From assembly GCF_001704275.1 (NCBI RefSeq), contig NZ_CP011533.1:2914001-2978000 (forward strand): a stretch of DNA of 64,000 nt, written 5' to 3'. The notes beneath the pieces are model-generated. The model searched no databases. It was given only the letters and a program-made list of their open reading frames with translations, and was not told the origin of the DNA. Source of the stretch: Streptomyces noursei ATCC 11455 (GTDB lineage: Bacteria > Actinomycetota > Actinomycetes > Streptomycetales > Streptomycetaceae). Below, one piece after another: positions 53,648-61,700 of the stretch. How positions within the stretch are numbered: the first letter of the stretch is position 1; each line of letters starts with the position of its first letter. A program made the translations under genes and the position numbers.

Positions 53648-55069
53648 CTACTGGGGCGCGATCCGCACCACCCCGGTGACGGTGCCCTGCCACCACACCC
53701 TTCCCGGCGTGGCGTTGCCCGCCATCTGGAGCGTGTCGAAGAGGAAGCCGGTCCCCAGGTGGCTGCGGTGCGCCACCCGGCCGGTCTCCGCGTCCACCGC
53801 CAGGAAGTCGTAGCGGTCCAGGATGCCGGTCCGGGCCGGGTCCAGGACTCCGGTGCGCTCCACCGTGTAGAGCATGCCGTCCGCGACGGACAGCTTGGGC
53901 ACCGCCGCCGAGCGGATCCGGGCGTCCCAGCGGACCGCGCAGCCGCTGCCGTCCCGGTCGAGGTCGACCCGGGTCAGCCCGCCGCCGAACGGCGCGCTCG
54001 CGGGCTCGGCGGGCCCCGCGCCGTCCGGCACCGCCGGGTACGGATAGCCGTAGGTGCTCGCCACGTACACGCTGTTGCCGGCCCCGACGGGCGAGTTCTC
54101 GGTGCCGCTCCCGTTGGGGTCGAGGACCGAGATCCGGCACACCGTGCGGTCGTCCTTGGTGGCCACCACGATCAGGTTCTCCCGGGGCGCGGCGTTGTCG
54201 GTGATCGCGAGGTACTCCGAACCGGTGCGCGGCCCGAAGAACGTCGGGGTGGCCCCCGTCCCGTGGCTGAGCTGCCCCGGCTTGCGGGCCGGCCCGCGGT
54301 CGTACGCCCGTCGCCACGCCATCCGGGGCGTCCCGTCCGCGCCCGCGCGCAGCAGGTACAGCGCATGGTCGGTGGCCACCGCGGCGCCCTCGGGCGCGGT
54401 GGAGAGGGAGTTGGCCACCGCTTCGCCGAGGTCCGCCGTGCGCACCGCCTTCGTCGTGGTGTCCACCGTGCCGACGAGGCCGTGCGCGGTCGCGAACCAC
54501 ACCCTCCCCCGCCAGTCCGGGGAGAGCCCGACCACGCTGTCCCCCGAGGCCACGGCGCCGGTCAGCGGCGTCCGCTCGACGACCTTCAACTCCCAGCCGC
54601 CGCCCGCCGTCCGGACGTGGGCGATCCGCAGCAGATCGCCGGAGCCGTCGGCGACGACCAGCCGGTCCCGCTCGTCCAGATAGCTGTATATGCCGCCCAG
54701 CACACCGGACTTGGCGAGCTCGAGCTCGGTCAGCGAGGCGCCGGTGGCCGGGTCCAGCAGATGGACGTGCGGCGCCCGGTCGAAGATGCCGGTGCAGACG
54801 GCGACCGGGTAGCCGTCGGAGCCGGCCAGCACGGTCGGGCAGGCGGACTGCAGCGCCGTGCGGTGGGCGGCGACCCGGCCCGTCCCCGGGCCCGGTCGGG
54901 GCGTGGTGTCCGACGAGGCGGTGTCGCCGTGCATGGCCCCCGCCCCGCCCGCGGCGAGGTGGGGGTTGGCGGGCGGGGCCGCGGCCCGCGCGGGCCCCGC
55001 CGTACCGAGGACGGCGGCCAGCGCGGCGGCGAGCGCCAGGATGCGGGTCTTCTTGCTGCGAGTGGGCAC
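53648..55069 (-). CDS. Secreted beta-propeller-like protein of unknown function
   Basis: A 473-residue exported protein. The signal peptide is VPTRSKKTRILALAAALAAVLGTAGPARA with a cleavage site after ARA. The mature part is built of repeated short beta strands with WD- or PQQ-like character (VVGLSPDWRGRVWFATAHGLVGTVDTTT; GNSVYVASTYGYPY; VADGMLYTVERTGVLD; DRYDFLAVDAETGRV), suggesting a six- to eight-bladed propeller. No catalytic residues are recognised; it could bind a ligand or be a quinoprotein-like scaffold. GTG at 55069 has GGAGCC upstream. A leader peptide with the RR-x3-DL-x-R motif is encoded 307 bases upstream on the same strand. Confidence 0.75.
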   Translation of the reverse strand: MPTRSKKTRILALAAALAAVLGTAGPARAAAPPANPHLAAGGAGAMHGDTASSDTTPRPGPGTGRVAAHRTALQSACPTVLAGSDGYPVAVCTGIFDRAPHVHLLDPATGASLTELELAKSGVLGGIYSYLDERDRLVVADGSGDLLRIAHVRTAGGGWELKVVERTPLTGAVASGDSVVGLSPDWRGRVWFATAHGLVGTVDTTTKAVRTADLGEAVANSLSTAPEGAAVATDHALYLLRAGADGTPRMAWRRAYDRGPARKPGQLSHGTGATPTFFGPRTGSEYLAITDNAAPRENLIVVATKDDRTVCRISVLDPNGSGTENSPVGAGNSVYVASTYGYPYPAVPDGAGPAEPASAPFGGGLTRVDLDRDGSGCAVRWDARIRSAAVPKLSVADGMLYTVERTGVLDPARTGILDRYDFLAVDAETGRVAHRSHLGTGFLFDTLQMAGNATPGRVWWQGTVTGVVRIAPQ

Positions 55070-55376
55070 GGATCGGCTCCAGGTTCGGGGAACGGGAGGG
55101 CACGCGCACCGGGGTCGGGCGCGCGAGGCGCGGGCGGGACGGCGCATCCGCTGGCCGCTCGGCGGCGGCGATGGTGCGGGACGGGTGCCTCGTCAACCGG
55201 TGTACCGGGACGGCGGGTTGACGTCCTGTCCGGTGGGACCGGCGCATACCCCGCGGGTATCCGGGGCGGCCGGTCCCGCGCGGGTGACGTGGACGGGGCG
55301 GGGTCCGCCGGCGGCTGCCGTCGGGCGCGGCTGACGCCCGGGACGGCGGCGTGCGCACGGGGCGCGCGGGACGGGG
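55070..55376. other. Long untranslated stretch between leader peptide and secreted protein
   Basis: The 307 bases separate the second leader peptide from the secreted protein gene on the minus strand. TTGACG near 55190 and a nearby GGTATGC-like sequence could form a second promoter, so the leader may or may not control the distant gene. No hairpin stood out as an attenuator, and no other ORF with family features was found. Confidence 0.5.
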
Positions 55377-55460
55377 TCAGCGCCCCGCCGGACGACACGC
55401 CGCGGAGGCGAGCCGCGCGAGGTCCAGGAAGAGGCGCCGGTGCAGCGGGAGTTGACCCAT
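55377..55460 (-). CDS. Second leader peptide with RR-x3-DL-x-R ... CRP motif
   Basis: A 27-codon ORF from ATG 55460 (a GTG lies immediately before). Residues 7-24 read HRRLFLDLARLASAACRP, which aligns without gaps to the cysteine dioxygenase leader (RR-x3-DL-x-R-x-A-x4-CRP), sharing RR, DL, R, A and CRP. It has one Cys codon rather than three. A promoter-like TTGCGG, 17 bases, TGCAAT (55499-55494 and 55476-55471) ends seven bases before the GTG, again implying a leaderless message. The next gene on this strand is the secreted propeller-like protein 307 bases away. It is too short for usual gene finders; support is the motif match and promoter geometry. Confidence 0.7.
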   Translation of the reverse strand: MGQLPLHRRLFLDLARLASAACRPAGR

Positions 55461-55470
55461 CACGCGCGGC

Positions 55471-55499
55471 ATTGCAGCACGCGCGCCGCGAACCCGCAA
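55471..55499 (-). promoter_or_regulatory. Promoter of the second leader peptide
   Basis: TTGCGG (55499-55494), a 17-bp spacer and TGCAAT (55476-55471) are followed after seven bases by GTG-ATG of the leader ORF. Hexamers are moderate, but the geometry matches that of the first leader. Confidence 0.5.
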
Positions 55500-55633
55500 T
55501 CCCCGTCCCGCCCCTGGAGACGCCCCGCGTCCACGGCGGAGATCGTCAACCGGATGCCTCCAGGGTCCCGCCCTCGGAGGGCAGCGGGCCCCGAGCCCGT
55601 GCCGGCGCGGGCTTTCGCCCCTACGGTCGGGCC

Positions 55634-56557
55634 ATGGCCGAAAACGTAAGTCCCCCAGCGACCCCTCTGGCGCGTGCCGAGCGCTTCGTCTGGCTGACCG
55701 CCCGGGTGCTGGAGCAGCGGCTCTTCGCGCACCACTTCCTCGGCGGCGGCGCGGATCCGGTCGAGACCGCGCTCACCGCGTACCGCAACGACGACGACGG
55801 CTACGGCCACGCCCTGGAACCCGACCTGCGCGGCCCGGTCAGCCAACCACTGCACACCGCGCACGCGCTGAAGGTCCTGAACCGGATCGGGCGGTGCGAC
55901 GGCCGCCGGGTGGAGCGGATCTGCCGCTACCTGACGCGGATCTCGACGTCCGAGGGGGCGCTGCCGGCGGTGCACCCCTCGTTGCGCGGCTATCCGGCCG
56001 CGCCCTGGATCCCCGTGGTGGACGACCCTCCGAGCTCGCTGCTGGCGACCGGCCCGGTGGTGGGGCTGCTGCACCGCAATCAGGTGTGGCACGCCTGGCT
56101 GTTCCGGGCGACCGACTACTGCTGGGCGACCGTGGAGTCCCTGGAGAAGACCCACCCCTACGAGGTCGCGGCGGCGGTGGCGTTCCTGGACGGCGCCCCG
56201 GACCGGCCGCGGGCGGCCGCGGCGGCGCGGCGGCTGGGCCGGCTGGTACGGGAGCAGGACCTGGTCGTGCTGGATCCGGGGCGGGCGGCCGACGTCCCGG
56301 TCCCGGAGGGGTACGCCCCCGGGGAGCACCACTTCGCGTACGACTTCGCCGCCGCGCCCGATTCGCTGGCCCGCGGCTGGTTCACCGACCAGGAGATGGA
56401 CCGGGCCCTGGACCACCTCGTCGCGCTCCAGGGGGAGGACGGCGGCTGGCCCGTCAACTGGCGCCTGTGGGCGCCCGGTACGGAGGTGGAAGGCCGCCCG
56501 CTGGTGACCCTGGAGGCGCTGCTCACGCTCCGGGCGTACGGGCGGCCACTGGGCTGA
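55634..56557 (+). CDS. Alpha/alpha-toroid (terpene cyclase/prenyltransferase-like fold) protein
   Basis: A 307-residue cytoplasmic protein with no signal peptide. FVWLTARVLEQRLFAHHFLGGG begins a helical repeat structure. DGYGHALEPDLRGP and RALDHLVALQGEDGGWPVNWRLWAPG resemble QW-type repeats (Q-x-x-D-G-G-W) of squalene-hopene cyclase and prenyltransferase beta subunits. The cyclase DxDD motif is not present, so terpene cyclisation is unlikely. Many actinobacterial relatives are annotated only as prenyltransferase-repeat proteins. ATG at 55634 matches the conserved start. It ends at a hairpin before the convergent azlD gene. Confidence 0.75.
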   Translation: MAENVSPPATPLARAERFVWLTARVLEQRLFAHHFLGGGADPVETALTAYRNDDDGYGHALEPDLRGPVSQPLHTAHALKVLNRIGRCDGRRVERICRYLTRISTSEGALPAVHPSLRGYPAAPWIPVVDDPPSSLLATGPVVGLLHRNQVWHAWLFRATDYCWATVESLEKTHPYEVAAAVAFLDGAPDRPRAAAAARRLGRLVREQDLVVLDPGRAADVPVPEGYAPGEHHFAYDFAAAPDSLARGWFTDQEMDRALDHLVALQGEDGGWPVNWRLWAPGTEVEGRPLVTLEALLTLRAYGRPLG

Positions 56558-56573
56558 GCGGCCGGACGGCCGC

Positions 56574-56600
56574 CCGCCGGGCCCTTCGACGGCCCGGCGG
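56574..56600. terminator. Bidirectional terminator, toroid gene and azlD
   Basis: A perfect 10-bp stem CCGCCGGGCC/GGCCCGGCGG with a seven-base loop between the convergent stops. Confidence 0.75.
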
Positions 56601-56605
56601 CGCGG

Positions 56606-56914
56606 TCACCCGCCCAAGGCGCGCACCCCGGCGGTGACCGCCACCGCGGCCGCGACGATCAGCAGGAACGGGGCGCGCAGCAGCAGGGCGACGACGGCCG
56701 CGGCGACCCCGGCGGCCCTGGCGTCGAGCATCAGGTGCCCGCCGTCGCCAAAGGTCTGCTGGGCGGTCAGCGCGGCCAGCAGGGCCACCGGGAGCAGCGC
56801 GGCCAACCGCTTGACCAGAGGGCGTTCCAGGACGCCGGCGGGTGCCGACAGGCCGAGGAACTTGACCAGGTAGCAGCCGACGGCGGTGACGCCGATCGCG
56901 ATCCAGACGTTCAT
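56606..56914 (-). CDS. azlD: AzlD-family branched-chain amino acid export subunit
   Basis: A 102-residue membrane protein with three to four hydrophobic segments (about 3-21, 38-50, 66-82 and 84-98). It starts MNVWIAIGVTAVGCYLVKFLGLSAP, with LVKRLAALLPVALLAALTAQQTF and DARAAGVAAAVVALLLRAPFLLIV, typical of AzlD. It pairs with AzlC to export branched-chain amino acids or analogues such as 4-azaleucine. ATG at 56914 overlaps the AzlC stop by four bases (ATGA). Confidence 0.9.
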   Translation of the reverse strand: MNVWIAIGVTAVGCYLVKFLGLSAPAGVLERPLVKRLAALLPVALLAALTAQQTFGDGGHLMLDARAAGVAAAVVALLLRAPFLLIVAAAVAVTAGVRALGG

Positions 56915-57747
56915 GTCCGGTCCTCCTCGACGGTGTCGTGGTCCGCGCCGGCCCGCTCCTGTGGGGCGGGCTTCCGTCGCCACCGTCCCTGGACGGCGAG
57001 GACGGCGGGCGCGGCGAGCGCCGAGAGCAGCACCGGCACCCCGGCGGGCAGGACCGGCAGCGTCACCAGGAGCAGCAGCACGGCGAGGCCGGCCGTGCAC
57101 CGCTCCACGGCGGACCGCAGCATCGGCGCGAGCAGCGCCACGAACACCGCGGGGCCGGCCGCGTCCAGGCCCCAGGCGGCGGTGTCGCCGAGCGCCCGGG
57201 CCCCCAGGGCACCGCCGAGGGTGGTGAGGTTCCACAGGAAGTACAGCGACAGCCCGGTGACGGTGAAGCCCAGTCGTGCGCTGCGCCGCCCGGTCTGGGC
57301 CAGGGTGACGGCCGCGGTCTCGTCGATGATCCAGTGGGCGGCCAGCGGCCGGACCGCGCCGCGGTAACCGAGGACGGCGGAGAGCCGCAGCCCGTAGAAG
57401 GCGTTGCGGACGCCCAGGAAGAAGGCCCCGGCCGCCGCGGTGAACGGGTTGCCGCCCGCGGCGAGCGCGCCCACCAGGGCGAACTGCGAGGCCCCGGTGA
57501 AGACAAGGAGGCTCAGGGCGCAGGTCTGCCAGACGCTGAGCCCGGCACCGGCGGAGGTCACGCCGAAGGCGAAGCCGGAGAGCCCGACGGCGATGCCGAC
57601 CCCCAACGCGTCCCTGACGACGGCCGCGTCGGGCCGCTCCGGTACGGGCGGCGGCTCGTCGTGCGCCCCGGTAGCGGGGCTCCCCGGGCCGCGGACCTGG
57701 GCGGGGCGTATCTCCGCCGGTACTGCGCGATCTGTCTGTTCAGCCAC
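56911..57747 (-). CDS. azlC: AzlC-family branched-chain amino acid permease
   Basis: A 278-residue membrane protein. A cytoplasmic Pro/Glu-rich tail of about 40 residues precedes the AzlC domain: VRDALGVGIAVGLSGFAFGV, LLVFTGASQFALVGALAAGG, FFLGVRNAFYGLRLSAVL, HWIIDETAAVTLAQ and LSLYFLWNLTTLGGALGA. It forms the large subunit of the export pair with AzlD. The GTG at 57747 has an in-frame AGGG upstream. The AraC gene upstream on the same strand ends its stop codon 11 bases before this start. Confidence 0.9.
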   Translation of the reverse strand: MAEQTDRAVPAEIRPAQVRGPGSPATGAHDEPPPVPERPDAAVVRDALGVGIAVGLSGFAFGVTSAGAGLSVWQTCALSLLVFTGASQFALVGALAAGGNPFTAAAGAFFLGVRNAFYGLRLSAVLGYRGAVRPLAAHWIIDETAAVTLAQTGRRSARLGFTVTGLSLYFLWNLTTLGGALGARALGDTAAWGLDAAGPAVFVALLAPMLRSAVERCTAGLAVLLLLVTLPVLPAGVPVLLSALAAPAVLAVQGRWRRKPAPQERAGADHDTVEEDRT

Positions 57748-57757
57748 GCCCTGGACC

Positions 57758-58660
57758 CTAGGAGGGCGCGTCCCCCGCGGTCTTGTACGTTCTTGCGCCC
57801 GCCGCCGCGCGCTCCCGGCGGTAGGCGCCCGGCGGCACCCCGACGATCCGGGTGAAGTGCCGGTTCAGGTGCGGCTGGTCGGTGAAGCCGACCGCCGCGG
57901 CCGTCTCGGCGGGCGGGGTGCCGGCCTCCAGCAGCCGGCGGGCGCGCCGCACCCGGGCGTCGGTGAGCCAGGTGTGCGGCGGCATGCCGTACGCGGCCCG
58001 GAAGGCCCGCAGCAGCGCGAACGGGCTGGTCCCCAGTTCCCGGGCGAGTTCCTCCAGGGTGGGCGGATCGGGCATCCGCTCCTCCAGGACGGCGCGGGCC
58101 CGGGCGGCGGTACGGGCGCCGGCCGCCCGGGACGCGCGGGCCGGCAGCGGTCCCCCGTGGCCGCGCAGCAGCCGGGCCACCACGATCCGCAGCAGGCTGT
58201 CGGCGGCCAGCGCGTTGCCGGCCTCGGCGGCCCGGTGGACGCCGGCGATCAGCCGGCCGAGGCCGGGCTCGTCGGCGACGGTCCGGACGAAGCCCGCGGT
58301 GCCGCACAGCCCGGTGGTCTCCTGGGCGATCCCGGCGACGAGTTCCGCCGAGGGGTAGAGCGTGGCGTAGGCCCAGCCCTCGGGGGCGCCGGCCCGCGCG
58401 GTGTGCGACACCTCCGGATTGATCATCACGACGGAGCCGGGTCCGGCGCGCACCACGCCGTCGCGCAGCCCGACCGCCTCGATCCCGGAGGTGACCGCGC
58501 AGAGCACATACCCGTCGTGGGCGTGCCGGGGGAAGGAATGCCGGACGTAGCGGGCGCGCAGCAGGTCGAGGCCGGGCAGCCCGGGGTAGCGCCAGTGGCG
58601 CGCCCACTCGTCGGGGGCCCGCGGCGCGGTGGGCTCACCATCCGTACTGATCATGCCCAT
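57758..58660 (-). CDS. AraC-family transcriptional regulator
   Basis: A 300-residue regulator. An N-terminal cupin ligand domain (RYVRHSFPRHAHDGYVLCAVTSGIEAV; GSVVMINPEVSHTARAG; about residues 30-110) precedes two C-terminal helix-turn-helix motifs: TLEELARELGTSPFALLRAFRAAYGMPPHTWLTDARVRRARRLLEAG and AETAAAVGFTDQPHLNRHFTRIVGVPPGAYRR. This layout (AraC-type with cupin) is common for regulators of adjacent exporters. It lies immediately upstream of azlC on the same strand, so probably activates azlCD when its ligand, perhaps an amino acid, is present. ATG at 58660 (or 58654) follows GAGGGC. Confidence 0.88.
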   Translation of the reverse strand: MGMISTDGEPTAPRAPDEWARHWRYPGLPGLDLLRARYVRHSFPRHAHDGYVLCAVTSGIEAVGLRDGVVRAGPGSVVMINPEVSHTARAGAPEGWAYATLYPSAELVAGIAQETTGLCGTAGFVRTVADEPGLGRLIAGVHRAAEAGNALAADSLLRIVVARLLRGHGGPLPARASRAAGARTAARARAVLEERMPDPPTLEELARELGTSPFALLRAFRAAYGMPPHTWLTDARVRRARRLLEAGTPPAETAAAVGFTDQPHLNRHFTRIVGVPPGAYRRERAAAGARTYKTAGDAPS

Positions 58661-58794
58661 GCCCTCATTGTGCGGATTCCCGGCGGCCGGGCGACAGGGT
58701 GTCCGCACCGTGGACGCCGCGCGGCGACGGCCCCGCGGCGGGCCGCGGCCGGCGGCGGACCGGATTGTCAGTGGTCCGGTGCACGATGGGGAGC

Positions 58795-61700
58795 ATGACC
58801 GAGGCAGCGCTCGATTCGTTCTCGCCCGCGACCCGCGGCTGGTTCGCCGGGGCGTTCAGCGCACCCACCGCCGCGCAGGAGGGCGCCTGGCGGGCGATCG
58901 CCGAGGGATCCGACGTCCTGGTGGTGGCGCCGACGGGCTCCGGCAAGACGCTGGCCGCGTTCCTGGCGTCGCTGGACGCACTGGCGAGCGCCCCGCCGCC
59001 CGCCGAGCCGAAGAAGCGCTGCCGGGTGCTGTACGTCTCGCCCCTGAAGGCCCTCGCCGTCGATGTGGAGCGGAATCTGCGCAGTCCGCTGACGGGGATC
59101 CGGCAGGAGGCGATCCGCCTCGGGCTGCCGGAGCCGGACATCCGGGTCGGCATCCGCTCCGGCGACACCCCGGCCGCCGAACGCCGCGCGCTGGCCACCC
59201 GCCCGCCGGACATCCTGATCACGACGCCCGAATCGCTGTTCCTGATGCTGACGTCCTCGGCCCGGGAGGCACTGGCCGGCGTCGAGACGGTCATCCTGGA
59301 CGAGGTGCACGCGGTCGCCGGCACCAAGCGCGGCGCCCATCTGGCGCTGTCCCTGGAGCGGCTGGACGAGCTGCTCGACCGCCCGGCGCGCCGGATCGGG
59401 CTGTCCGCGACGGTCCGCCCGGTGGAGGAGGTGGCCCGCTATCTGTCGCCGCGGCGCCGGGTGGAGATCGTCCAGCCGCCGTCCGGCAAGCGGTTCGACC
59501 TCTCGGTGGTCGTCCCGGTGGAGGACATGGGAGAGCTCGGCAGCGCCCCCGTCCAGGAGGGCGAGACGGGCGAGAAGCCGTCCATCTGGCCGCAGGTCGA
59601 GGAGCGGATCGCCGACCTCGTCCAGGCCCACCGCTCCACGATCGTCTTCGCCAACTCCCGCCGCCTCGCGGAGCGGCTGTGCAACCGCCTCAACGAGATC
59701 GCCTACGAGCGCACCATGGGCACGGCCCTGCCCGAGCACCACTCCCCCGCCGAGCTGATGGCCGAGTCCGGTGCCGCCAAGGGCGCGCCGCCGCTGCTGG
59801 CCCGCGCCCACCACGGCTCGGTCTCCAAGGAGCAGCGCGCCCTGGTGGAGGAGGACCTCAAGGCGGGCCGGCTGCCCGCGGTGGTCGCCACGTCCAGCCT
59901 GGAGCTGGGCATCGACATGGGTGCGGTCGACCTGGTCGTCCAGGTGGAGTCGCCGCCGTCGGTGGCCTCCGGGCTCCAACGGGTGGGCCGGGCCGGCCAC
60001 CAGGTCGGCGCGGTGTCCAAGGGCATCGTCTTCCCCAAGTACCGCGGCGATCTGGTGCAGGCGGCGGTGGTCACCGAGCGGATGCGCTCGGGCGCCATCG
60101 AGGCGCTGCGGGTGCCCGCCAATCCGCTGGACGTGCTGGCCCAACAGCTGGTCGCGATGGCGGCGATGGACACCTGGGACGTCGAGGAGCTGCTGGCCGT
60201 GGTCCGCCGGGCGGCCCCGTTCGCCGCGCTCCCGGAGTCCGCGTTCACCTCGGTGCTGGACATGCTCGCCGGGCGCTATCCGTCCGACGCCTTCGCCGAG
60301 TTGCGCCCGCGGCTGGTCTGGGACCGCGTCGCACAGACCGTCACCGGCCGCCCCGGTGCCCAGCGGCTGGCCGTGACGTCCGGCGGCACGATCCCCGATC
60401 GCGGCCTGTTCGGCGTCTTCCTCGCCGGCGAGAGCTCCGGCAAGGGCGGTGGCGGGAGACGGGTGGGCGAACTGGACGAGGAGATGGTCTACGAGTCCCG
60501 GGTGGGCGACGTCTTCACCCTCGGCACCACCTCCTGGCGCATCGAGGACATCACCCGCGACCGGGTGCTGGTCACGCCCGCCCCCGGGGTGCCCGGCCGA
60601 CTGCCGTTCTGGAAGGGCGACCAACTCGGCCGCCCGCTCGAACTGGGCCGTGCGCTGGGCGCGTTCCTCCGGGAGATCGGCTCGCTCTCCGCCGAGGACG
60701 CGGCCGCCCGGCTGTCCGCCGCCGGGCTCGACGACCGGGCGGTCGCCAACGTCCTGGCTTATCTCTCCGAACAGCGCCAGTCCTGCGGCCATGTCCCGGA
60801 CGACCGCACCATCGTCGTCGAGCGCTTCCGCGACGAGCTGGGCGACTGGCGGATCGTCGTCCACTCCCCCTTCGGGGCGCAGGTGCACGCCCCTTGGGCC
60901 CTGGCCCTGGGCGCCCGGCTCGCCGAGCGCTACGGCCTGGACGCCCAGGTGATGCACGCCGACGACGGCATCGTGCTGCGGCTGCCGGACGCCGACCTGA
61001 TGGGCCTGGAATTCCTCGACGGCGACGGCGGCTTCGGCGCCGCGGACCGTGCGGAGTACGACCCCGAGCAGTCCCCGGTGGGCGCCGCCGATGTGGTCTT
61101 CGAGCACGGCGAGGTCGATCAGCTCGTCACCGACCAGGTCGGCGGCTCCGCGCTGTTCGCCTCCCGTTTCCGGGAGTGCGCGGCGCGCGCCCTGCTGCTG
61201 CCCCGCCGCAGCCCCGGCAAGCGCACCCCGCTGTGGCAGCAGCGCCAGCGCGCCGCCCAACTCCTCCAGGTCGCATCCGAGTTCGGGTCGTTCCCGATCG
61301 TGCTGGAGGCGGTCCGCGAATGCCTCCAGGACGTCTTCGACGTCCCGGGTCTGACGGAGCTGATGGCCGACATCGAGGCCCGCCGGGTCCGCCTGGTGGA
61401 GGTCACGACGCCGGAGCCGTCCCCGTTCGCCCGCTCGCTGCTGTTCGGCTACGTCGCCCAGTTCCTCTACGAGGGCGACTCCCCGCTGGCCGAGCGCCGG
61501 GCCGCCGCGCTGTCCCTGGACTCCCGACTGCTGGCCGAACTCCTGGGCCGGGCCGAGCTGCGCGAGCTGCTGGACGCGCAGGTGCTGGCCGATCTGGAGG
61601 CCGAGCTGCAATGGCGCACCGAGGACCGCCGCGTCAAGGACGTCGAGGGCGTCGCCGACGCGCTGCGGGTGCTCGGGCCGCTGACCGACGCCGAGTTGAC

